Shown: piece by piece, positions 54,272 to 63,005 of the stretch
Layout: every line of letters starts with the position of its first letter
Numbering within the stretch: position 1 is the first letter of the stretch
NCBI RefSeq assembly: GCF_000233695.2
Contig: NZ_CM001488.1
Span: 2,474,279-2,538,278, forward strand
Length of the DNA stretch: 64,000 nt
Reading direction: 5' to 3'
Source of the DNA: Desulfobacter postgatei 2ac9
Lineage (GTDB): Bacteria; Desulfobacterota; Desulfobacteria; Desulfobacterales; Desulfobacteraceae
The notes under the pieces: model-generated
The model's input: the letters and a program-made list of their open reading frames with translations, nothing else
Database searches by the model: none
Told to the model about the DNA's origin: nothing
Position numbers and translations under genes: made by a program

Positions 54272-57200
54272 ATGGCAATTACCAACCACGAACGCGTCGG
54301 CAAGGCACTGGCGTCGCTTAAAAAAGGGCTGGGGCCCTTTGCCGAGCGCGAGTTTAAACATATTTACAAAGGTCAGGCGCAAAAGGAAATTCGGCAGATG
54401 GTGGCTGATGACCGAATCAATATGGACGGCTCCATGGCCCAGTGGGATGTGGCTGTGCTGCTCAAACTCATGTGGGATTCCTGGAACACGGTTTTCCGTC
54501 TGACCCTGGGCCATACGGAAAGAAGTCTTGTCAGCGAGCTTCGGGATATCCGCAACAAATGGGCGCACCAGGAGTCCTTTACCGGCGATAACACCTATCG
54601 GGCTTTGGATTCTGCCGCAAGGCTTTTAACCGCAGTTTCCGCACCCGAGGCCGATGATATTGAACGCATGAAAATGGAGCTTTTGCGCCTGCGGTTTGAT
54701 GAGCAGGTGCGCAGTGAGAAACGAAAAAGCGCAGGCACAGTGGTGGAAAGTGCGGCCACGGGCAATCTGAAACCCTGGCGGGAAATCGTGACCCCTCATA
54801 AGGATGTGGCCAGCGGCCGGTATCAGCAGGCTGAGTTTGCCGCAGACCTCTGGCAGGTACACCTGGGACAGGGAACAGACGAATACCGTGATCCAATTGA
54901 GTTTTTCCGGCGTACCTTTTTGACTGAGAGTCTGAAAAGCATGCTCAAAGACGGTATTCAGCGTTTGAATGGTCAGGGGGGTGATCCTGTGGTTCAGCTC
55001 CAGACCAATTTCGGCGGCGGCAAGACCCATTCCATGCTGGCGTTGTATCATCTGTTTTCAGGGGTCAGTCCCACCACACTTGCCGGGATTGATGCGGTGA
55101 TGGATGAGGCCGGGGCTGCCACGGTACCAGCGGCCCGCCGGGTGGTGCTGGTGGGCAATAAGATTTCCCCGGGAAATCCTTGTGTCAAACCGGACGGTAC
55201 TATGGTGCACACCCTCTGGGGGGAAATGGCCTGGCAGCTGGGCGGTAAAAAAGCCTATGCCCGCATCCAGGCGGATGATGAAAAAGCCACCAGCCCCGGG
55301 GATGTTTTGCGCGAGCTGTTTCAAGAATATGGTCCCTGCCTGATCCTGATTGATGAATGGGTGGCCTATGCCCGACAGCTTCATGACCAGAGTGATCTGC
55401 CGGCCGGCGGATTTGAGACCCAGTTCACCTTTGCCCAGGTCCTGACCGAATCTGCCAAGCTGGCCGGTAACTGCCTTTTGGTCATCAGTCTCCCGGCATC
55501 GGATACAGCAGGTTCCCACCATACCCGGGCCGATGATGTTGAAGTGGGCGGGCAAAGGGGGCGCGAGGCCCTGGATCGTCTGCGCAATGTGGTGGGCCGT
55601 GTGGAGTCCTCCTGGCGGCCGGCCAGTGCAGAAGAGGGGTTTGAAATTGTCCGGCGTAGGCTGTTCGAGCCCATGACAGATCCGGACCAGTTCAAGGACC
55701 GGGATGTGGTGGCCAGAAATTTCAGTGATTTTTATCGTGCCCAGTCTGCGGAATTTCCGCCTGAAAGCCGGGATGCTGATTATGAAAAACGGATCAAGGC
55801 AGCCTATCCCATCCATCCGGAAATTTTTGACCGCCTCTATACTGACTGGTCCACCCTGGTGAAATTTCAGAGAACCCGGGGTGTTTTGCGGCTTATGGCA
55901 GCCGTGATTCACAGCCTGTGGGAAAAGGGGGATAAAAATCCATTGATCATGCCGGCCAATATTCCCATTGACGACCCGCGGGTCCAGTTTGAATTGACCC
56001 GGTATCTTTCAGACAACTGGGTACCGGTTATTGAAAAGGATGTGGATGGCCCCAACGCCCTGCCGTTGCAGATGGATGGGGATGTGCCGAACCTGGGCAA
56101 ATTTGCAGCCTGCAGAAGAGTGGCACGAGCCATTTACATGGGATCGGCCCCCCTGACCAAGGCAGCCCACCGGGGGATTGAGGATCGTCGCATCAAGCTG
56201 GGATGTGTTATCCCAGGTGAAACACCGGCTATATTTGGCGATGCCCTGCGGCGTCTGGCATCAGTGGGAACTTATCTGTACCAGGATGGACCCCGGTACT
56301 GGTATTCAACCCAGCCCACCGTGACCAAACTGGCTGATGACCGGGCTGAACAGCTCAAACGGGATCCGGATAAAATGATTCATGAGCTGAATCTTAGGCT
56401 GCGGGAGGATCTTAAAACCATGGGGGATTTTTCCCGCATTCACCCCATGCCCTCCTCGGGCCAGGATGTGCCCGATGATCCGGAAGTCCGGCTGGTGATG
56501 CTGGGGATTGAAACTCCCTATGGCAGAGAATCGGCGAGCAAAGCAGAACTTGCGGCAAAATCCATATTCGAATCCCGCGGCAACACCCCCAGGCTGCACC
56601 GGAATTCCCTTATTTTTATGGCTGCAGATAAAACCCGGCTGCAGGACCTGGATGAGGCGGTCAGAAAATATCTTGCCTGGGAATCGATCCTGGCCGAAGC
56701 AACCCAGTTGAATCTTGATCCCCAGCAGGTAAAACAGGCCCAGGCTCAAAAAACAGCTGCGGACGGGGCTGTAAAGGCCCGCCTGCCTGAAACATACCAG
56801 TGGCTCTTAGTACCGGTACAAAAGGACCCTGCAGCAATGATAGAGTGGCAGGCGTTCCGTCTGACTGGCCTGGATGCCCTCGCCGTCAGGGCCGGCAAGA
56901 AACTGCAAAATGACGAATTGATGATCACAAGTTATGCACCCACACTGCTGCGCATGGAGATGGACCGAATACCCCTCTGGCGAGGGGGAAATCATGTCTC
57001 TGTCAGGCAGATAATTGAAGATTTTTCAAGGTATCCTTATCTGCCGCGGCTGAAAAATCCGGCTGTATTGATATCTGCCATCCAATCCGGCCTGTCACTG
57101 AGCACCTGGTTCAAAGATTCATTTGCCTATGCCGAGAGTTTTGATGAGACTGAAAAAAGATATCGGGGGTTGCGGACAAATCAGACAGTACCAATGGCAA

Positions 57201-57613
57201 GTGAAAATCCCCAGGGCCTGCTGGTCAAACCGGAAATTGCACAAAAGCAGATAGAGGCCGAGACCATCCCCTCAGTTTCTCCCATCTCTTTGGGTGGAGA
57301 TAGTGGCCCTGGCGGGGGGGAATTTCCAAGGCCATTGCCAGGGGATCTGCACCCTGAACCAGAAGGTGATTCAGATAAACCCAAACGATTTTTTGGAACC
57401 GTAAACCTCGATGCCACCCGCGTCGGCCGTGATGCAGGGAAAATCGCAGAAGAGGTGATTGCTCATCTTTCCGGTCTGATAGGGGCAAAGGTTACTGTGA
57501 CCCTTGAAATATCCGCTGAAATGCCAGACGGTGTATCAGATCAGGTGGTCCGCATTGTCACTGAAAACAGCCGTGCATTAAAATTTAGCAGCCAGGGATT
57601 TGAGAAAGAATAA
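54272..57613 (+). CDS. HEPN (Swt1-like)-DUF499 AAA-type ATPase (defence ATPase)
   Basis: 1,113 residues with CAGGAG before the ATG. The N-terminal 130 residues are a Swt1-type HEPN domain with an R-x4-H motif at Arg94-His99 (LRDIRNKWAHQ). The DUF499 ATPase follows: Walker A QTNFGGGKTHSMLALY (248-254), a likely Walker B at LILIDEWVAYAR, and a long C-terminal part with a Pro/Gly-rich linker (near residue 1010) before a small final domain (TRVGRDAGKIAEEVI). DUF499 proteins accompany DUF1156 methylases in defence loci. It is the last gene of the operon, probably the energy-using partner of the helicase and methylase. Confidence 0.88.
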   Translation: MAITNHERVGKALASLKKGLGPFAEREFKHIYKGQAQKEIRQMVADDRINMDGSMAQWDVAVLLKLMWDSWNTVFRLTLGHTERSLVSELRDIRNKWAHQESFTGDNTYRALDSAARLLTAVSAPEADDIERMKMELLRLRFDEQVRSEKRKSAGTVVESAATGNLKPWREIVTPHKDVASGRYQQAEFAADLWQVHLGQGTDEYRDPIEFFRRTFLTESLKSMLKDGIQRLNGQGGDPVVQLQTNFGGGKTHSMLALYHLFSGVSPTTLAGIDAVMDEAGAATVPAARRVVLVGNKISPGNPCVKPDGTMVHTLWGEMAWQLGGKKAYARIQADDEKATSPGDVLRELFQEYGPCLILIDEWVAYARQLHDQSDLPAGGFETQFTFAQVLTESAKLAGNCLLVISLPASDTAGSHHTRADDVEVGGQRGREALDRLRNVVGRVESSWRPASAEEGFEIVRRRLFEPMTDPDQFKDRDVVARNFSDFYRAQSAEFPPESRDADYEKRIKAAYPIHPEIFDRLYTDWSTLVKFQRTRGVLRLMAAVIHSLWEKGDKNPLIMPANIPIDDPRVQFELTRYLSDNWVPVIEKDVDGPNALPLQMDGDVPNLGKFAACRRVARAIYMGSAPLTKAAHRGIEDRRIKLGCVIPGETPAIFGDALRRLASVGTYLYQDGPRYWYSTQPTVTKLADDRAEQLKRDPDKMIHELNLRLREDLKTMGDFSRIHPMPSSGQDVPDDPEVRLVMLGIETPYGRESASKAELAAKSIFESRGNTPRLHRNSLIFMAADKTRLQDLDEAVRKYLAWESILAEATQLNLDPQQVKQAQAQKTAADGAVKARLPETYQWLLVPVQKDPAAMIEWQAFRLTGLDALAVRAGKKLQNDELMITSYAPTLLRMEMDRIPLWRGGNHVSVRQIIEDFSRYPYLPRLKNPAVLISAIQSGLSLSTWFKDSFAYAESFDETEKRYRGLRTNQTVPMASENPQGLLVKPEIAQKQIEAETIPSVSPISLGGDSGPGGGEFPRPLPGDLHPEPEGDSDKPKRFFGTVNLDATRVGRDAGKIAEEVIAHLSGLIGAKVTVTLEISAEMPDGVSDQVVRIVTENSRALKFSSQGFEKE

Positions 57614-57620
57614 GTTCTTT

Positions 57621-57730
57621 CAATTAGACATTATACCGATTTTTCATAACCTATTGATTTTACTGGGAAGATTGTTTTTAAGGATCTAATAAAATCAAGA
57701 ACTTAGCCAAAATCGATATAATGTCTATTG
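57621..57730. repeat. Long imperfect inverted repeat at the island's right edge
   Basis: TAGACATTATA (57625-57635) is repeated as its exact reverse complement at 57717-57727. Around it GATTTT/AAAATC also pairs, with a two-base mismatch between, and CAA/TTG pairs outside after a one-base slip. The arms are about 22 bases each with a loop of 60-odd bases. It starts eight bases after the last defence gene and precedes the convergent GlmS-like gene. It could be a terminal repeat of a vanished element or a large transcription-ending hairpin. Confidence 0.6.
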
Positions 57731-57770
57731 ATTCCACTCCAAATTTAGAACTGCTGGTTCAGGCACTAAC

Positions 57771-60700
57771 TCAGTTGAGTTTTTCAACAATCTCCGCCAC
57801 AGCCCGTTCAGCCGTGGCCCCGAACAGGGTCTCAATATCCATAAGGTTGAGGTATTTATCATCCCATGCCACATTTTTACTTTCAAGAACCCAGTCCTTG
57901 ATCCGGGTGTATTTTCCGCCCAGGGCCTTGATTTTCTTGAGCAGGGTGACTTCTTCTGAGGATTTAAAGGCAATGTTCAAAGACAGAAGAAATTCAATGA
58001 TGTTGGGTGACGTGGGCGAAGATGAGAGTACCGGAATCACAAGAATGCTTCTGTTGTCTTTCCGGCCCTTGCCGATATATACGTTACCCTCCCTGACAAT
58101 GATGTTTTTGGTGCCCTTGAGACGGTGATCTGTTTCCACCCTTGAGGTTTCATTGGTCAGAATGCCTGTTTTTGATACCACATCAATGCGGGTATTGGAT
58201 GTCACTTTTCCTAAAAGACTCAAGCCCGTGATGCGGTAAAGCACTGCGCCTTTAATTTCGGATATGATTTCCTGCAGGTTTTTAAGGACCAGTACATTGG
58301 TATTGGTAAGCAAAGAAATCTGGATCTTATGTTCCGCCAGGGCATCAAATACAATGCCTTCAAAGCGTTCACTGGTCCGGCTGGTACCCACGGTAACCGT
58401 TTTGGCCTGGTGCTTGATGGCGTCCACAGGCCGGGCCATGACATTGATGGCCTGGTTCATGGTGGTAAAAAAGGTGGACAGCATATTGGGCGGGGTCCCT
58501 TTGACGCCAAAATCCACTTCAAAATCCGATACCGGCAGCCTTCCGGACAGGTATTTTAGCAGCAGGGTGATATCGGATACGGTGGTCAAGCCCATGGCAC
58601 CGGGAAATTCTCCCCGGCGCCTTTTTTGGGAAAACCGGTTGTAGAACTCTGCCACGGTTTCCGTGAATTTGTTTTCTAAAAGCACCTCGTAATCATCATG
58701 GCCCATGTGCCTGAACTCTTTAATGATATTTTCTATTTTCAGCCTTGCCTCATAGAAAAATTTTGATCCGGCATTGATGGCAAGCGCTGCATAGTAACCC
58801 CAGATATGTCCCACCAGGGTATTGAGAATCGGGGCAAAATGTTCCTGGACTTCGGGTATCTTGAATACGGCCTTGGCATATAGATCAAAGCGGTCTTCGC
58901 CCTGGGTCGTGATCACAATGGGACAGGCTTTGTGGGCATGGAAAATGGCTGTGTCCTTAATGATGTCCCCAAGCACGCTTTCCCGGGTGCCGGCAGCACA
59001 GACAATGATCAGTGGTTCGCTTGACAGGTCAATGTGTTTTTTATCTTCAACAAAATCGGAGGAGATGGTTTTGTAGCACAGTTCGGACAGTTTGATCCTG
59101 ATTTCATCAGCAGATGTTTTGTTGGCACCTGACCCTACTGTGGCCCAGTAATTTTTGGAGATGGCCAGCTTGTCCGCACATTCCCTGATCTCATTACCCA
59201 TGGCAAGCACGGTTTTCATTTTTGCCGGCAGTTCCATCAGCGCCCGGATCTGCTCGTGGATATACTTTTCACTTCTGGCATTGAGCAGGGCGGCTATGTG
59301 CAGCCCAAGCACAGCCCCGGCCGTGATCTGGGAGTAGAAGGCCTTGGTGGAGGCCACGGACATTTCAATGTCCCTGCCGGAACTGGTGTACAATACCCCG
59401 TCCACTTTGAAAGTCAGATCTGAATCCCTGCGGTTGACAATGGCAAGGCTCCTGCCACCGTGGGCCCGAACCATGTCCACGGTCCGATTGGTGTCCGTGG
59501 TGGTGCCGGACTGGCTGATGGCGACAACCAGCGTGTTTTCCATGGCTCTGGTATTTTCACCTTTGCCGCCAATGCTGAACCCGGAAAGCTCAGATGCTTT
59601 CTGTGCACGAATATCAATGGATTTACCCCCAAGGTAATGGGTGAGAAGATCCGCACATCCCTGGGCTGCAATACCCGCTGTCCCCTGGCCGATGAAAAAT
59701 ATTTTTTTAATTTTTCCGGACCGTAACTCTTCTTCCAGGTCCGGCGGGATAATCGTCCTGTGCAGATTAATATTGAGAAGTCCTGAAACCGGATTTTGTT
59801 TGAATTTGTTTTCCAGTGTTTTTTCAACGGAGAGCGGGGATTCAGATATCTCCTTGAGGAAATAGTGGTTATACCCCTGGCGGTCAATATCCCGGGAGGT
59901 GATTTGGCTTTCGAGCACATCATCCCGGGTCAGGGTGATGGGCTGGTTATCATAGTAAAAAGAGCGCACCCCTTCAATACCACCGGCACCCTCCTGGTCC
60001 AGGACCACGATCTGTCCCTTTTCTTCCCCCTTGAGTTTGATGTAGTGGCGGGTCTCCTCCACCACACCGTACAATTCAGATGCAGCGATGTAATGGTCCG
60101 GGGCAAGCCCCACAAAAATGGCCTGTCCACTGCCTTTCTGCGCCAGAAACAATTTGCCCGGGGCAAGATCTGTGTGCATGGAAATGGCGTGGGACCCCTC
60201 GAATTCATTGACCGCCAGGCGGAAAGCCTCTTCAATGGGTGCGCCCGTTTTCAGATGGTGTTCAATCTGCAGCGGAATCAATTTGGTGTCCGTGGTGATC
60301 TGGGGATGAATTTTATCGTACCGGGCCTCGTATTCGGTTTTCAGTTCCAGGTAGTTGTCAATATCCCCGTTAAGGCAGACATGGATGATACCGCTTCGGG
60401 GTATCCTGGTATCTGTGGATGCATTGTCCAAAGGATGGCAGTTGGCTTCGGTTATATCACCTATGGATGCCCATCTTGTATGGGCCGAGACCGATGACGT
60501 CAAGGGTGAAAATTCGGCAAGAGCCTGGAGTATGGGATCTTTTTTAATCTGATTCCTGATAAAGGCGATGTTGTCGCCAAGGGCACCTATCTCTGCGGCA
60601 AATTTGTATACAAAACAGATGGTAATACGGTTCTGGGAACCTGGGCCGCTAACTTCATTAACTGAGATGGTGTTGTTTGACAGGATTTGTCGGTTGCTTC

Positions 60701-61484
60701 TGTTTTCCAAATCTTTGTCGAGCCCACTTTTTTCAAGAACTCTTTTATATTTTGAAAATTCTTTTTCATCCAGGGTGCACAGCACTGAAATGCCTGCCGA
60801 ATCCCGTCCTCTGACCTCCAGGCGGTCAAGGCTGTTGAGTACGGCATTGATCCGCTTAAAAAGCGCTATCCCTGACGGATTGTTTTGTTTCTCTATGCCC
60901 GGGGCCAGATTCGCAATGGCCTCAATATTGTCAATAATCTCTTTTTTCAGGCACCAGACGATATCCTTGAGCAGGTCAATATAATTTGAGGCAATCTCCG
61001 CCTCGGGCGTGGATAAGCCCGCAGTCGCAGATTTGAAATCCCGGACTTCATTCGTAAGAATTTTTTCAATATCCTGAGCAATGCCTGACAATTTGCGGGT
61101 TTTTTCCCGGTTATAAAACAGGGAGGCAAAACTCGTTTCCTGTTTAAGGTTCTGGGCATGGTCAAACAGGGTGGATAAAAAGTCTGCGCCGCCCAGATAA
61201 TTTTCTGAAACCATGGGGGGGTTGCCTTTGGAGAGCGGGCCAAGACGATTTTGTGAAAGGGTTTCAATGCCCTTGGACAAGGAATCCAGATCATTTTCAC
61301 AGGCAGGCCCTTTAAATGCCACAAGGGCACAGATCCCGCAGCCCAGGGTGCAGCCGGTGTCGGGAAAAAAAAGTAGGGTGTTTTCCTTCACCGATGACAA
61401 TGGTTTGCCCATGTCTACATTTATTTTTGCAATGTCTTTAAGATAATTAAAAAGTTGTGCTGAAAGATTGTCCTGCCATTTCAT
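57771..61484 (-). CDS. Giant GlmS-like glutamine amidotransferase / SIS protein
   Basis: 1,237 residues, twice the usual GlmS (about 610), which makes glucosamine-6-phosphate from fructose-6-phosphate and glutamine. The Ntn glutaminase pattern is split: CGICALVAFKG with the nucleophile candidate Cys49, RGRDSAG at 225-231, HTRWAS at 335-340 and NGDIDN at 372-377. Thus 48 residues precede the Cys (a propeptide would have to be removed) and about 165 residues are inserted. SIS domain 1 includes ISQSGTTTDT (656-665) and SVASTKAF; SIS domain 2 runs from about 780 to 905. About 330 C-terminal residues are extra, with RPVDAIKHQAKTVTVGTSR at 1018-1036. It may be the sole GlmS or a relative. Confidence 0.7.
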   Translation of the reverse strand: MKWQDNLSAQLFNYLKDIAKINVDMGKPLSSVKENTLLFFPDTGCTLGCGICALVAFKGPACENDLDSLSKGIETLSQNRLGPLSKGNPPMVSENYLGGADFLSTLFDHAQNLKQETSFASLFYNREKTRKLSGIAQDIEKILTNEVRDFKSATAGLSTPEAEIASNYIDLLKDIVWCLKKEIIDNIEAIANLAPGIEKQNNPSGIALFKRINAVLNSLDRLEVRGRDSAGISVLCTLDEKEFSKYKRVLEKSGLDKDLENRSNRQILSNNTISVNEVSGPGSQNRITICFVYKFAAEIGALGDNIAFIRNQIKKDPILQALAEFSPLTSSVSAHTRWASIGDITEANCHPLDNASTDTRIPRSGIIHVCLNGDIDNYLELKTEYEARYDKIHPQITTDTKLIPLQIEHHLKTGAPIEEAFRLAVNEFEGSHAISMHTDLAPGKLFLAQKGSGQAIFVGLAPDHYIAASELYGVVEETRHYIKLKGEEKGQIVVLDQEGAGGIEGVRSFYYDNQPITLTRDDVLESQITSRDIDRQGYNHYFLKEISESPLSVEKTLENKFKQNPVSGLLNINLHRTIIPPDLEEELRSGKIKKIFFIGQGTAGIAAQGCADLLTHYLGGKSIDIRAQKASELSGFSIGGKGENTRAMENTLVVAISQSGTTTDTNRTVDMVRAHGGRSLAIVNRRDSDLTFKVDGVLYTSSGRDIEMSVASTKAFYSQITAGAVLGLHIAALLNARSEKYIHEQIRALMELPAKMKTVLAMGNEIRECADKLAISKNYWATVGSGANKTSADEIRIKLSELCYKTISSDFVEDKKHIDLSSEPLIIVCAAGTRESVLGDIIKDTAIFHAHKACPIVITTQGEDRFDLYAKAVFKIPEVQEHFAPILNTLVGHIWGYYAALAINAGSKFFYEARLKIENIIKEFRHMGHDDYEVLLENKFTETVAEFYNRFSQKRRRGEFPGAMGLTTVSDITLLLKYLSGRLPVSDFEVDFGVKGTPPNMLSTFFTTMNQAINVMARPVDAIKHQAKTVTVGTSRTSERFEGIVFDALAEHKIQISLLTNTNVLVLKNLQEIISEIKGAVLYRITGLSLLGKVTSNTRIDVVSKTGILTNETSRVETDHRLKGTKNIIVREGNVYIGKGRKDNRSILVIPVLSSSPTSPNIIEFLLSLNIAFKSSEEVTLLKKIKALGGKYTRIKDWVLESKNVAWDDKYLNLMDIETLFGATAERAVAEIVEKLN

Positions 61485-61566
61485 ATGTATCCTCCATATA
61501 GCGCTATGTCCTAGACGGACACAACAAAGAATGAAACCATAAGCAACCGATATATAAAACTAAATG

Positions 61567-61581
61567 AGCGCCGCTGGCGCT
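61567..61581 (-). terminator. Weak hairpin after the penicillin-binding protein gene
   Basis: AGCGCC-AGC-GGCGCT on the minus strand begins right after the stop codon at 61582 and is followed by a moderately T-rich run (CATTTAGTTTTATA). A weak terminator is possible; the GlmS-like gene starts 83 bases further on. Confidence 0.4.
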
Positions 61582-62967
61582 TCATCCTCTACTCTCTTGT
61601 TTCTTGTCTCTATTTTCTTGGGTGGGGGCGCTGAAATAGGTTTTCAGCATATTTTTTGCGTGGATGCTTGCCCGGGTCCCGATATATTTGCCGTGACCCA
61701 CCACCACGGCGACAATTAAAGTACGGTTTGTCACTTTATGCTGTCCGAATCCCGCAAACCAGTCATATCGAATGGTATGCTCTTTGTTGGACAGGGAGCC
61801 GGTTTTCCCTCCGATCACAAGATCGGATAACACGTCATCCCGTGAATACCCAACGAAGCGTTTCCTGGCTGTACCGCTCGATATGGTTTTTTTCATTAAT
61901 CTCATCATGGTTGCCGCTGTTTGGGGACTGAAAGGTGTTTTATATATCTCTTTGGTGCTTTTGTAAATCAGGTCTCCGTTTGAAATTGATATGCTGTCAA
62001 CAAGGCGGGGTACAAGGATGTTCCCATTGTTCACCGCCGCTGAAACCATTGCCGCGGCAAATACAGGTGAAATAAGGGTGTCCCGGTTAAATCCGCTCCC
62101 AAGTTCTGCTATATGGTAATCAGAGCCGGTGGTGTCAAAATGGGGGGCCGGGAAATCAAAATCAGTATCCGGGCTCTGATTAAAACCAAATTTTTGGGCA
62201 ATATCGTTAAGTGCCTCTTTGCCAAGGGTAATTTGCCCGAGTTTGCCGAATACCGGGTTAATAGATTCGGCAAAAGCGGTCTCCAGGGAAACCTTGTTGG
62301 TATATTTGCCTTTCTGGTTTGCTAACTGCTGTTGGTACAGGGTGTGTTTTCTGCCGGTGAAATAAAGGGGGGTCGTGGCGGTATAATTTAATTTTTCCAC
62401 GGCAGCAGATGCGGTGACAATTTTGAAAATGCTGGCAGCCGGATAGTCGGCCAGTGTGCAGGGGTTTACGGTCGGATCGTTCGGATCAAACCCTGCCATG
62501 GCTTTTATGAATCCGGTATCGGCATCCATGGCGACCATGCCGATAAGTTCGGGCTTTCCCCGGTCCAATGTCTTCAAATAGTTCAGTGTGCTGATCAGTT
62601 CTTCCTGAAGGCGTGTATCCAGTTGGGTGTGGATGGTAAATGCCCCGGAAGGGCAGTCCGCAAATAATACGTCTGTTTTTGAATTGAGAATATCAATGCT
62701 TTGGATCAGGGCTTTGACTTGGGATTTCCCAAGGTGCTTGGGCGGGACCGGCTCACTGACAATTTTGTCCGGTTTTTCGGGAAGCGGTCGATCACTTAAT
62801 TTGGAAACCGTGTTCACTCCAAACCAGAGCAACACTGCGGCTGCAACACCAAGACAGAGAACCCTTCTCATTTGGCGTATTCGCTTGGCCATGGCCTGTT
62901 TCTTTTTTAGCTCAATATAGTCTGTCTGAAGTTCTCGCCAGGAACGATGTGTTTTAATGGAATGCAA
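61582..62967 (-). CDS. Penicillin-binding protein transpeptidase, single domain
   Basis: 461 residues. One membrane anchor near residues 35-52 (VLCLGVAAAVLLWFGV) leaves the rest in the periplasm. The three active-site motifs are present: SxxK as SIFK in AASIFKIVTASAA, SxN as SIN in AESINPVFGKLG, and KTG in VIGGKTGSLSNKEH. HTQLDTRLQEELIS is the usual lead-in of class A/B PBPs. The glycosyltransferase and PASTA parts are absent, so this is a small class B-like D,D-transpeptidase that cross-links peptidoglycan. It follows metG by 38 bases on the same strand. Confidence 0.85.
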   Translation of the reverse strand: MHSIKTHRSWRELQTDYIELKKKQAMAKRIRQMRRVLCLGVAAAVLLWFGVNTVSKLSDRPLPEKPDKIVSEPVPPKHLGKSQVKALIQSIDILNSKTDVLFADCPSGAFTIHTQLDTRLQEELISTLNYLKTLDRGKPELIGMVAMDADTGFIKAMAGFDPNDPTVNPCTLADYPAASIFKIVTASAAVEKLNYTATTPLYFTGRKHTLYQQQLANQKGKYTNKVSLETAFAESINPVFGKLGQITLGKEALNDIAQKFGFNQSPDTDFDFPAPHFDTTGSDYHIAELGSGFNRDTLISPVFAAAMVSAAVNNGNILVPRLVDSISISNGDLIYKSTKEIYKTPFSPQTAATMMRLMKKTISSGTARKRFVGYSRDDVLSDLVIGGKTGSLSNKEHTIRYDWFAGFGQHKVTNRTLIVAVVVGHGKYIGTRASIHAKNMLKTYFSAPTQENRDKKQESRG

Positions 62968-63005
62968 AAGCTGATCTCAAAATATCAATATGTTTGAATG
63001 GTGGA

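Noticed and set aside
46721-57613. DISARM or BREX system
   Set aside because: The helicase resembles DrmD and a methylase is present, but DrmA, DrmB and DrmC (DISARM) and PglZ, BrxA or BrxC (BREX) are absent; DUF1156 plus DUF499 fits Hma-like loci better.
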